Assembly (NCBI GenBank): GCA_902488465.1
Contig: CABTWE010000012.1
Location: forward strand, 1 to 13,474
Source of the DNA: an uncultured Tissierellia bacterium
GTDB taxonomy: Bacteria > Bacillota > Clostridia > Tissierellales > Peptoniphilaceae
Direction: 5' to 3'
DNA: 13,474 nucleotides
This document shows, one piece after another, positions 1-6,433 of the stretch (its first letter is position 1; each line of letters starts with the position of its first letter). A model generated the notes under the pieces. It made no database searches, was not told the origin of the DNA, and saw only the letters and a list, made by a program, of their open reading frames with translations. Made by a program: the position numbers and the translations under genes.

Positions 1-16
1 AATTATCTTCGCAAAT
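1..16. repeat. Partial copy (3' end) of the dispersed intergenic repeat
   Basis: The first 16 bases match the 3' end of the other two repeat copies (ending at 178 and 13474), with 14 of 16 bases identical and the same TCGCAAAT ending. Its body lies outside the window. The next full copy starts four bases later, so the repeats sit head to tail here. Confidence 0.6.
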
Positions 17-20
17 TGTG

Positions 21-178
21 GGGGTTAATTTGCGGGCCTTTTCGCAATAAAGTTTTTGGAATGTATGATTTTGAAGGCCCAAACGTAGCGGGGCGGCACT
101 GTGTCTCCTCCCGCCTAAAAAAGTCTCACTCCTAAAATATTTCATCTAAGTGTTTCTCATCGAAAATTCCTCGCAAAT
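21..178. repeat. Dispersed intergenic repeat, full copy A (about 158 bp)
   Basis: This non-coding stretch shares three ordered blocks with 13323-13474: a 5' block of the form GGGG(A)TTnATTTGCGG (21-37), a core starting GTAGCGGG and containing GGCACTGTGT (85-119, 31 of 35 bases identical to 13382-13416), and a 3' block ending CTCGCAAAT (155-178, 21 of 24 identical to 13451-13474). Sequence between blocks is diverged while spacing is similar. No open reading frame of useful length or transposase is present. The core can form a short GCGGG/CCCGC stem in this copy, but that pairing has a C-A mismatch in the other copy. I do not know the family; a dispersed repeat or a structured RNA are both possible. 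Confidence 0.75.
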
Positions 179-196
179 TGGTGGAACATTGAATAC

Positions 197-222
197 GAAC
201 CGGCAAACGCCGGTTCTTTTTT
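197..222 (+). terminator. Rho-independent terminator of an upstream gene outside the window
   Basis: A perfect 8-bp stem (GAACCGGC / GCCGGTTC) with an AAAC loop is followed by six T. It lies just after the repeat, so an upstream transcript probably reads through the repeat into this terminator. Confidence 0.85.
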
Positions 223-292
223 GTTATAAAAAAAACATTATGTTTATATTTCTTAAAAAACCTATAAATTATTGACTACAGTTTCGTTATAC

Positions 293-321
293 TTGAATTC
301 TACTTTATCATGTGATATAAT
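293..321 (+). promoter_or_regulatory. Promoter of the secreted thioredoxin-fold gene
   Basis: The -35 box is TTGAAT (293-298), the spacer is 17 bp, and the -10 box is TATAAT (316-321) with the extended -10 TG at 313-314. The gene's ribosome site AAGGAGGT lies at 337-344, nine bases before its ATG. Confidence 0.75.
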
Positions 322-353
322 TGAAATATAATTTTTAAGGAGGTATCTCGTAA

Positions 354-1571
354 ATGAGAAAATATTTAGCTATTGCGCTCGCAATTGTAATGGCACTCAC
401 CACGTTTACATATGTGGCGAAAGCAGAAGACGAAGTTTTTGAAGGATATAAATTGGGAGAAAACGATTTCCAATTTGTAGTAGGTGGAAAAGATGTTCCT
501 GAACTCAAATTAGTTCAAGTTCAATTCTATGACAAATCAGGTGAAAAACCTCAACTCCAAAAATGGAACGTTATTAAAATCCGTGACCTTGCTGAAGCTC
601 TAAAAGAAACTGAAGGAAAATTCGGCATTGGTTATGACAAAGACACACGTATAGTTACACTTACACCGGGCGCAGAATATGTTGCAAACGGAACTGAATT
701 AAAAGGTGTACCGGAAAATGCAAAAATTGAAGCACAATCATTCAAATTTATGGTTAACGGCGAAGAAAAAGAAATCAAAGGTGTCGTTATAAACGGCGAA
801 AACTATGTTTTGACATCCAGACTTGTTGCTGCACTCGGAAATTTGAGATTCCACTCATATCCTGGAGACAAAGCCATCAACTACATCGATTTTGAACAAA
901 CAGACATCGAAGCATTTAACAAAGAAAAATTCGATGAAAGCGTAAAAGCTCACGACTACACAATCGTTTACAGCTGGGGCCCTTGGTGCCCATGGTCAAG
1001 ACGCTCAGTTCCTTTCATGGTTAAACTTAGCGAAAAACTTGCAGCTGAAGGAAAGAATGTTCAAATCTATGGTGTTGTAAACAAATATAAAGATTATTCA
1101 AACAAAGATTTAGCTCATCTCTTCGAAGGAAAAGAAGTTCCTTGGACAGAAGTTGGCGGAACAAAAGAAGGATATGAATATTTGAATAAACTTCTTGCAC
1201 TAGATGAAAATTCAATTTTCTATTTCCCGACAATGTTTATTTTAGACAAAGATGGAAAGAAAGTTGGAAAAACATTTGGAGAAATGTGGGACATTGTAGA
1301 AAATGAATATATTGAAAAGCATAATATTCCTAAGGATGGCGAAATTACAAAGGAACAACTCGAAGAATATTATCCAACGATTTACGATGCATTTATTTCT
1401 CAAATAGAACCAAAGGCTGAAGAAAAGAAAGAAGAAGTAAAGGCTGAAGAAAAGAAGGAAGATAAAAAGGAAGAAAAGAAGGAAGAAAAGAAAGACGATA
1501 AAAAAGACGATAAAAAAGACGATAAAAAAGACGATAAAAAAGACGAAAAGAAAGAAGACAAAACAAAATAA
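354..1571 (+). CDS. Secreted stalk-domain / thioredoxin-fold protein with CxxS active site and Lys/Asp-rich tail
   Basis: This is an exported 405-residue protein. A Sec signal peptide covers residues 1-24 (short basic start, hydrophobic core, likely cleavage after AKA). Residues about 37-175 resemble the copper amine oxidase N-terminal-like stalk domain seen in many Peptoniphilaceae surface proteins, including a 'KIRDLAEAL' segment. Residues about 186-310 form a thioredoxin-like domain with an active site W211-C212-P213-W214-S215 and the usual cis-proline (F291-P292-T293). The second active-site cysteine is replaced by serine, so ordinary disulfide reductase cycling is unlikely; mixed-disulfide capture, isomerase-like or non-redox roles remain possible. 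Residues about 354-405 are almost only Lys, Glu and Asp and could bind the cell wall electrostatically; no LPxTG or second membrane segment is visible. Start: ATG 354 behind AAGGAGGT. The gene is monocistronic with its own promoter and terminator. Domain calls are firm for the thioredoxin fold and probable for the stalk domain; the function is unknown. Confidence 0.8.
   Translation: MRKYLAIALAIVMALTTFTYVAKAEDEVFEGYKLGENDFQFVVGGKDVPELKLVQVQFYDKSGEKPQLQKWNVIKIRDLAEALKETEGKFGIGYDKDTRIVTLTPGAEYVANGTELKGVPENAKIEAQSFKFMVNGEEKEIKGVVINGENYVLTSRLVAALGNLRFHSYPGDKAINYIDFEQTDIEAFNKEKFDESVKAHDYTIVYSWGPWCPWSRRSVPFMVKLSEKLAAEGKNVQIYGVVNKYKDYSNKDLAHLFEGKEVPWTEVGGTKEGYEYLNKLLALDENSIFYFPTMFILDKDGKKVGKTFGEMWDIVENEYIEKHNIPKDGEITKEQLEEYYPTIYDAFISQIEPKAEEKKEEVKAEEKKEDKKEEKKEEKKDDKKDDKKDDKKDDKKDEKKEDKTK
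1494..1546 (+). repeat. 12-bp in-frame tandem repeat in the Lys/Asp tail
   Basis: GACGATAAAAAA is repeated perfectly four times (1494-1541) and followed by a partial fifth copy, encoding repeated Asp-Asp-Lys-Lys. The unit is a multiple of three, so copy-number change by slippage would alter tail length without a frameshift. Confidence 0.9.
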
Positions 1572-1580
1572 GTAACTTAG

Positions 1581-1604
1581 AACACCGGAAATTCCGGTGT
1601 TTTT
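1581..1604 (+). terminator. Terminator of the thioredoxin-fold gene
   Basis: The stem AACACCGG / CCGGTGTT has a 5-base AAATT loop and runs into a T tract, starting ten bases after the stop codon. Confidence 0.85.
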
Positions 1605-1901
1605 GTTTGTGAAAAGATAAATTTAAAATGTGCATTCAAAATCCAATATTAATCATTCATTATCAAAAAATCTGTTAAGCTAAAATTGGACTTCTATTTA
1701 ATAATTTATAGTTAAATCTTTTTTGCATTTGTTATATTTTCATATTCTAATATTGAGTTAGATATATCAATCGCATGATTATAGGAATGAAAACTTAAAA
1801 TCAAGTATATTTATAAAAATACCTCTCTAAAATAAAGAGCCGGGATGACTTTTAAATGAAATATACAAAAAACTCTTTTTCTTATTTCTTACCACACTTT
1901 C
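1605..1901. other. AT-rich intergenic stretch with no gene seen
   Basis: About 300 bases of very AT-rich DNA carry no convincing reading frame, RNA fold or repeat. On the reverse strand near 1820-1835 there is a ribosome-site-like AGAGAGGTATTTTTATA. It resembles the pepF translation start but has ATA in place of ATG and a stop shortly after, so at most it is a decayed start region. Confidence 0.5.
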
Positions 1902-1931
1902 TTGCAATTTTAATAGTCTCTATGTTATAAT
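1902..1931 (+). promoter_or_regulatory. Promoter of the aldo/keto reductase gene
   Basis: The -35 box is TTGCAA (1902-1907), the spacer is 18 bp, and the -10 box is TATAAT (1926-1931) with extended -10 TG at 1923-1924. The leader would start near 1938 and be about 40 bases long. Confidence 0.7.
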
Positions 1932-1940
1932 AAAAACATG

Positions 1941-1959
1941 TATTTCGGTTGACGAAATA
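1941..1959 (+). promoter_or_regulatory. Inverted repeat in the aldo/keto reductase leader
   Basis: A perfect 7-bp inverted repeat, TATTTCG / CGAAATA with a GTTGA loop, lies just after the predicted transcription start and before the AGGAGGT ribosome site (1964-1970). It could be an operator or a small 5' hairpin; the sequence alone does not decide. Confidence 0.4.
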
Positions 1960-1976
1960 TTAGAGGAGGTCATTTT

Positions 1977-3110
1977 ATGAAGTATTTTGATATTCAAGGG
2001 ACGAATGTCAGCAGACTCGGTTATGGTTGCATGAGGTTTCCGGTTATTGACGGAGACAATAGCAAGATTGACGAGGCGAAGGCGGCTGAACTTTTGAAAA
2101 GAGCAATTAAAAACGGCGTAAATTACATAGATACTGCTTACAATTATCACGGAAAGATGAGCGAGAGTTTTGTCGGGAAGTTTGTTGAGGAAAATTCTTT
2201 GAGGGACGAGGTTCTTTTGACGACGAAGCTTCCGGCGTGGCTTGTCGAAAAGACCGAGGATTTCGAAAGGCTCATGGAGGAGCAGCTTTCGAATTTGAGG
2301 ACGGATCATATTGATTTTTATCTTTTACATTCGCTCGATATAAAGACGTTCAGAAAGATTGTGGATTTGGGTGTTTTTGATTTTATAAAGAAGGCAAAGG
2401 CGAGCGGCAAGGTTCGTCATATGGGTTTCAGTTTTCACGATGAGTTCCCGGCTTTCGAAGAGATGGTAAACAGTTTTCCGTGGGATTTCTGTCAAATTCA
2501 ACTCAATTATTTGGATGTGGATTATCAGGCGGGGCAAAAAGGTTATGAGTTGGCGACGAAGCTCGGGATTCCGGTTGTTATTATGGAGCCGTTAAAGGGT
2601 GGACGTCTTTCAAATCCGCCGAAGGAAATCAGAGAGCTTTCGGATGAGTTTAAGCCGCTCACGCCGTCGCAAGTCGCTTTGAAGTATCCTTTAAATCTTC
2701 CGAATGTTATGACTGTTTTATCGGGCATGAGCGCGAAGGAGCAAGTTGATGAAAATATTGAGATGGCGTCGAGTGTTGAGCCGAATTCAGTGACGGAAAA
2801 AGAGAAAGAGTTTTTCTCAAAGGCATGCGAATTTTTCAAGGCGAAAGAGCAAATCGGTTGCACCGCGTGCGAGTATTGTATGCCGTGCACGATTGAAATC
2901 AATATTCCGAAGGTGTTCTCACTTTGGAACAATGCGTTTATTTTTGACGAAGAAGAAAAGTCGAAAAAGGCATATGCGGACTATTTAAAAGACGGAAAGA
3001 CCGCAGCGGACGCATGTATCGCTTGTGGAAAGTGCGAAGGACTCTGTCCGCAAAATCTCGAAATTATTGAGGGTCTAAAAAAGGCACACGATTTTTTAAC
3101 TGAAGAGTAG
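1977..3110 (+). CDS. Aldo/keto reductase fused to a two-cluster 4Fe-4S ferredoxin domain
   Basis: This is a cytoplasmic oxidoreductase of the COG1453-type aldo/keto reductase family, 377 residues, normal for the type. Residues 1-270 form the TIM-barrel reductase with the catalytic tetrad visible as D52 and Y57 (in 'YIDTAYNY'), K84 and H118. The C-terminal part carries eight cysteines spaced for two 4Fe-4S clusters: C295-x2-C298-x2-C301-x2-C304 and C347-x2-C350-x2-C353-x3-C357-Pro. The family presumably couples carbonyl reduction to ferredoxin-like electron transfer in anaerobes; the physiological substrate is not known from sequence. ATG 1977 has AGGAGGT seven bases upstream. The gene is a single-gene unit with its own promoter and terminator. 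Codon use (many GCG, TCG, ACG) matches the exporter and the rsmI operon, not the adjacent radical SAM gene. Confidence 0.92.
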   Translation: MKYFDIQGTNVSRLGYGCMRFPVIDGDNSKIDEAKAAELLKRAIKNGVNYIDTAYNYHGKMSESFVGKFVEENSLRDEVLLTTKLPAWLVEKTEDFERLMEEQLSNLRTDHIDFYLLHSLDIKTFRKIVDLGVFDFIKKAKASGKVRHMGFSFHDEFPAFEEMVNSFPWDFCQIQLNYLDVDYQAGQKGYELATKLGIPVVIMEPLKGGRLSNPPKEIRELSDEFKPLTPSQVALKYPLNLPNVMTVLSGMSAKEQVDENIEMASSVEPNSVTEKEKEFFSKACEFFKAKEQIGCTACEYCMPCTIEINIPKVFSLWNNAFIFDEEEKSKKAYADYLKDGKTAADACIACGKCEGLCPQNLEIIEGLKKAHDFLTEE

Positions 3111-3118
3111 ATTTTTGA

Positions 3119-3146
3119 AGAAGTGTTCGATGAATGCTTCTTTTTT
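3119..3146 (+). terminator. Terminator of the aldo/keto reductase gene
   Basis: A 10-bp stem AGAAGTGTTC / GAATGCTTCT (two G-U pairs) with a 3-base loop ends in six T. It isolates the reductase gene from the radical SAM cassette. Confidence 0.8.
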
Positions 3147-3183
3147 ATGCATTATTGAAATTTGTAATAATAGATAATAAATA

Positions 3184-3212
3184 TTGACAAACATTATAAT
3201 TAGTGATATACT
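3184..3212 (+). promoter_or_regulatory. Near-consensus promoter of the RiPP cassette
   Basis: The -35 box is a perfect TTGACA (3184-3189), the spacer is 17 bp, and the -10 box is TATACT (3207-3212) with extended -10 TG at 3204-3205. This is the strongest promoter by consensus in the window. Ribosome site GGAGG at 3231-3235 precedes the maturase ATG by nine bases. Confidence 0.85.
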
Positions 3213-3222
3213 AACATTAGTA
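3199..3222 (+). promoter_or_regulatory. Candidate operator overlapping the cassette promoter
   Basis: A palindrome TACTAA-CA-TTAGTA (3209-3222) overlaps the end of the -10 box and the expected transcription start. An additional ATTAGT half-site (3199-3204) repeats the ATTAGT at 3216-3221 in direct orientation, 17 bases apart. This arrangement suits a dimeric repressor blocking RNA polymerase, but no regulator gene is in the window and AT-rich DNA makes chance palindromes more likely. Confidence 0.4.
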
Positions 3223-3244
3223 AGATGTGTGGAGGATATAAAAT

Positions 3245-4579
3245 ATGAAATTAAGCAAATTCAATTTTTATGAAAAGTCAAATATTAAAGGTGGATATAT
3301 TTATAATACTAACACTGGGGCAATCCTACATATAAATGATGAGAATTATTGGAACTCTATAATGGATTCTGATATTGAAAACTTTGACTATGAAACGGAG
3401 AATAATCTTCTAAATATGCAAATGATGCTAGAAGATGATATTGACGAGTTTCAAAAAGTAAGAAATAGATATTTAGAAAACATCAATGGTGAAGAGAATT
3501 TGCACTTAACTATTATGCCAACAGATGGATGTAATTTTGCGTGCCCGTATTGTTTTTCTTATGAAAAAGGTTGCAATGTTATGAGTGACGAAACATACCA
3601 AAACATATTAAAACTTATTGAATTAAAGTCTAATAAGCTGAAAAGGGTGGTTATTTCTTGGTTTGGGGGTGAGCCGACATTAGCAACTGAAAAAATAATT
3701 TCTTTTATGAATACAGCTAAAGAAGTTTGCAAACAAGAAAACATAGAATTATACTCTTCTATAATAACAAATGGATATTTATTAGATAAAGATAATTTTA
3801 TTAGAATGTACGAATCTGGAATAAGACAATTTCAAGTAACACTAGATGGAAATAAGTTAACCCATGACAAAATGAGATATTTGAAAGGCTTCAAGCCTAC
3901 ATTTGATAAAATCATAAATAATCTAAAGGCTATAAGTTCTATAGGAAATAATTATGATTTTAAATTTGATATAAGGTGCAATGTCACAAAAGCAAATCAC
4001 GAATCAGCAATATCTCTAATACATTTGTTTGATAATTTATTTTCAGATGATAGAAGATTTAGAATATACTTCAGACCAGTTTATAATTATGAAACAAAAA
4101 ACAATGAAATTAAATCTATGGTAAATGAATTATATGACATGGACGAGGGAATAGAAATGCAAAATCAAATGTCGATGCTTACAGAAAAAGTTACAAAAAG
4201 AGTTAGTAAACGAAGATTATTTAATCCTCTTCCATTACCTACTAACAGCTGGTGTGCTGCGGAATTAAAGAATTTCTTCTTAATAGGACCAAATGGTAAT
4301 TTGTTTTTCTGCGACACTCTTACAGGTGATGATAATTCATATGGAAATTTAAAAGATTTAATTAATGGAACTAAAATAAATAAACCGGATGGGAATATTT
4401 TTAATAGTGAACATAATACAAAATGTATTCAATGTAAATTATTGCCAATCTGCTACGGTGGATGCATGAGAAATAGAATTAACAAAGAACCTGAATGCTA
4501 TTGGACTATACAAGGCATTCAAAATTCATTTGCTAAATTCATAGATGAATTAGAGAGGGGGTGTGATTATGAAAACTAG
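3245..4579 (+). CDS. Radical SAM/SPASM peptide maturase of a RiPP cassette
   Basis: This is a 444-residue radical S-adenosylmethionine enzyme with a complete SPASM domain. The radical SAM cluster site is C96-x3-C100-x2-C103, and the SAM-binding GGEP motif is at 141-144. The SPASM pattern is canonical: C337-x13-G351-x4-C356, C394-x2-C397-x5-C403-x3-C407, then C418, giving ligands for two auxiliary 4Fe-4S clusters. Residues 1-85 precede the barrel and may serve leader recognition (inference). Enzymes of this architecture install thioether or carbon-carbon links in peptides; the overlapping short Cys-rich gene is the obvious substrate. It may relate to the clostridial Cys-rich-peptide maturase group (CcpM), but I cannot confirm the subfamily. 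ATG 3245 follows GGAGG. The codon use is AT-rich (AGA, ATA, AAT) with almost no TCG, ACG or GCG, unlike its neighbours. The enzyme class is certain; its chemistry is open. Confidence 0.93.
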   Translation: MKLSKFNFYEKSNIKGGYIYNTNTGAILHINDENYWNSIMDSDIENFDYETENNLLNMQMMLEDDIDEFQKVRNRYLENINGEENLHLTIMPTDGCNFACPYCFSYEKGCNVMSDETYQNILKLIELKSNKLKRVVISWFGGEPTLATEKIISFMNTAKEVCKQENIELYSSIITNGYLLDKDNFIRMYESGIRQFQVTLDGNKLTHDKMRYLKGFKPTFDKIINNLKAISSIGNNYDFKFDIRCNVTKANHESAISLIHLFDNLFSDDRRFRIYFRPVYNYETKNNEIKSMVNELYDMDEGIEMQNQMSMLTEKVTKRVSKRRLFNPLPLPTNSWCAAELKNFFLIGPNGNLFFCDTLTGDDNSYGNLKDLINGTKINKPDGNIFNSEHNTKCIQCKLLPICYGGCMRNRINKEPECYWTIQGIQNSFAKFIDELERGCDYEN

Positions 4580-4727
4580 TAATAAAAATATCTTGGATGA
4601 TAAAAAATCTATAGTTATTAGGACTAATTACAATGAGATTGGCTCAAATGAATCTGATTGTACACAACATGGTGGAAACTGTTGTGCTTCCGGTTACTGT
4701 TGTAACAGACCTAATAGAGGGAACTAG
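4569..4727 (+). CDS. Cysteine-rich RiPP precursor peptide, 52 residues
   Basis: This short gene overlaps the maturase end by 11 bases and has its own ribosome site (AGGGGGTG, 4556-4563), five bases before ATG 4569. Residues 1-30 form a polar leader without cysteine (MKTSNKNILDDKK, then SIVIRTNYNEIG, then SNESD). Residues 31-52 form a core beginning CTQHGGNCCASGYCCN and ending RPNRGN. The five cysteines follow C31-x6-C38-C39-x4-C44-C45. There is no signal peptide or hydrophobic segment, so export must follow modification. A Gly-Gly pair (35-36) lies inside the cysteine region rather than between leader and core, so classical double-glycine processing is doubtful. The cysteine pattern, size and position between a SPASM maturase and an exporter make a precursor role very likely. 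The modification, cleavage site and activity are unknown; antimicrobial or signalling roles are both possible. Confidence 0.85.
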   Translation: MKTSNKNILDDKKSIVIRTNYNEIGSNESDCTQHGGNCCASGYCCNRPNRGN

Positions 4728-4731
4728 AATT

Positions 4732-4739
4732 AAGGAGGT
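4732..4739 (+). promoter_or_regulatory. Ribosome-binding site that fixes a TTG start for the exporter
   Basis: AAGGAGGT, fully complementary to the 16S rRNA tail, lies nine bases before TTG 4749. The next in-frame ATG (4770) has no ribosome site nearby, so TTG is the likely start. Confidence 0.8.
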
Positions 4740-4748
4740 AGGGGCAGC

Positions 4749-6395
4749 TTGACTGCCCTTAAATTTTATATGCGAAATATTTTAAAAAGAAGTTATTCAT
4801 ATTTAAGAGAGCATAGATGGAAGGTTGTTTACGGGGTGATTCTCTCGCTTTTAAACACGGCTTTCGGGATTTTGTCGAGTTATTCTCTGAAGATTTTAAT
4901 CGACGATGTTTTGATGAAAAACAATGCGGAGTGGTTGTGGCCGCTTGAATTTGTTTTTATGGGTGTTGTGTTTTTCGGTGCGATTTTTATGATTTTAAGT
5001 GCGAAAGTTTTTAATACTGTTGCGGCAAAGTGTATGCTGAAAATTAAAGAGAAAACTTTCAATCATTATCTCAAGATGAATTACGAGGATGCGACGACAA
5101 TCGACAAGTCCGAGGTCACAAATGTGCTTACATACAGCATTGATTCGCTCGGAGATATTTTGAGCTCTGGGATTCCGATGATGATTTCGTCGATAATTTC
5201 GATTGTGCTCATCGTCGGCGTGATGATTTATATAGATTACAGGCTCACGATTATCTCGATGTTCGTTTATCCGCTTCTGATTTTCGTGAACAATATGTTG
5301 CAAAAGATTATAAGCAAGGAGCAGGACGTCTATTACGACAGAAGGCAGGATGTTTTGAAGGCGATTGACGACACGGTCAAATGTCGCGACGAGGTTTGGT
5401 CGTACAATCTTCTCGAGTCGGTTTCTGATGAATTTATGAAAAAGGCTAGAGCACTCGAGAAGTCGAGAGTTCGGCTCATGGTCATCGGCGAGTTTCGCTC
5501 GCAGGCAAGTTGGGTTCTTATCATGGTGCCGTATCAAGCAATTCTCTACGGCATCGGCGGTATGTGGATGATAAAGACGGGAAATCCAACGCTTGGAACG
5601 CTCATGGTGTTTTCAAATTTCACAAATTTTCTCATAAATCCGATTATGCGCCTTGTGAACATTTCGACCGATATCAGCCAGGCGGGTGTGAGCTTTGAAA
5701 AACTCGATGCGTTCACCGACAGAAAAGAACAAAAGAGCGATTTTGATTATGCGAGCGACAGTCTTGCGAGCGCTCGAAATCTCACATTCAAATATAAAAA
5801 CACCGACAGAAATATTTTGTCGAATTTAGATTTTGACATAGGTTTGGGAAAGACGACGGTGCTTTGGGGCGAGAGCGGATCGGGAAAGTCGACAATTCTT
5901 AAAATTGTCGGAGGAATGCTCGAAACGGATGAAAAATTAAAAATTCACGACACTCTTTCAAGCGGCGATTTTATCAGGAGCGGCAATTGGGCATATTTTC
6001 CGCAGTCGCCGAACACTTTTGACGGTAAAATCGGAGAGCTATTTAAGATGATAAATCCGAATATTTCGGAAGAAAAGATGTGGAATCATTTGGAAAAGGT
6101 GGGACTTAAAAACTATTTCGACTCGAAAGACGGACTCGAAACATATGTAAAAAATTCCGAATCGACTTTTTCGGGCGGCGAGCACAGGCGACTTTGTCTT
6201 GCACTTTTCCTCGGATATGATGCGGAGGTCATGCTTTTTGACGAACCGACGGCATCGCTTGACAAAAAGAGCGCTGATTTGATTATAGATATAATTTCGG
6301 ATTTGAGAAAACATAATAAGACGTGTTTGATTTCAACGCACGACGTCGATTTGAAAAATATCGGCGACGAAGTTATTGATGTTACAAAAAGATAG
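4749..6395 (+). CDS. ABC exporter (fused membrane and ATPase domains), probable export of the modified peptide
   Basis: This is a 548-residue half-transporter, normal length for a bacterial exporter without extra domains. Six membrane helices are visible at about 26-46, 65-85, 140-160, 164-184, 252-275 and 280-297. The ATPase domain follows: Walker A GESGSGKST (374-382), Q-loop Q419, signature FSGGE (474-478), Walker B VMLFDE (494-499), D-loop around SLD (503-505) and H-loop H531. There is no N-terminal C39 peptidase domain, so leader removal needs a protein encoded elsewhere or happens outside. It lies 21 bases after the precursor stop with no terminator between, and a terminator follows, so it shares the cassette's transcript. 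Its codon use (frequent TCG, GCG, CGC) matches the rest of the chromosome and contrasts with the AT-rich maturase, suggesting a different history. Transport and family are certain; the substrate is inferred from the operon. Confidence 0.93.
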   Translation: MTALKFYMRNILKRSYSYLREHRWKVVYGVILSLLNTAFGILSSYSLKILIDDVLMKNNAEWLWPLEFVFMGVVFFGAIFMILSAKVFNTVAAKCMLKIKEKTFNHYLKMNYEDATTIDKSEVTNVLTYSIDSLGDILSSGIPMMISSIISIVLIVGVMIYIDYRLTIISMFVYPLLIFVNNMLQKIISKEQDVYYDRRQDVLKAIDDTVKCRDEVWSYNLLESVSDEFMKKARALEKSRVRLMVIGEFRSQASWVLIMVPYQAILYGIGGMWMIKTGNPTLGTLMVFSNFTNFLINPIMRLVNISTDISQAGVSFEKLDAFTDRKEQKSDFDYASDSLASARNLTFKYKNTDRNILSNLDFDIGLGKTTVLWGESGSGKSTILKIVGGMLETDEKLKIHDTLSSGDFIRSGNWAYFPQSPNTFDGKIGELFKMINPNISEEKMWNHLEKVGLKNYFDSKDGLETYVKNSESTFSGGEHRRLCLALFLGYDAEVMLFDEPTASLDKKSADLIIDIISDLRKHNKTCLISTHDVDLKNIGDEVIDVTKR

Positions 6396-6399
6396 AACT

Positions 6400-6424
6400 G
6401 GAAGCGATGCACGCTTCCTTTTTT
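6400..6424 (+). terminator. Terminator of the RiPP cassette
   Basis: A perfect stem GGAAGCG / CGCTTCC with a 5-base loop is followed by six T, starting five bases after the exporter stop codon. Confidence 0.9.
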
Positions 6425-6433
6425 ATTGCAAAC

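Noticed and set aside
85..119. Repeat core as a T-box or other known riboswitch
   Set aside because: It lacks the T-box GGTGG antiterminator sequence, precedes no suitable gene in the right arrangement, and the candidate stem is not supported by covariation between the two copies.
1820..1860. Possible reverse-strand gene start in the long intergenic region
   Set aside because: The ribosome-site-like sequence is followed by ATA rather than a start codon, and by a stop within about a dozen codons.
4671..4676. Gly-Gly at residues 35-36 of the precursor as a double-glycine leader cleavage site
   Set aside because: It lies after the first core cysteine, and the exporter lacks a C39 peptidase domain, so the match is probably chance.
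4659..4727. Resemblance of the cysteine spacing to inhibitor-knot toxins
   Set aside because: Only five cysteines are present, and the genetic context points to radical SAM modification rather than a disulfide knot.
4995..5537. Reverse-strand open frame of 180 codons inside the exporter
   Set aside because: It is antisense to an exporter with intact motifs, has an implausible composition, and has no ribosome site or recognisable domain.
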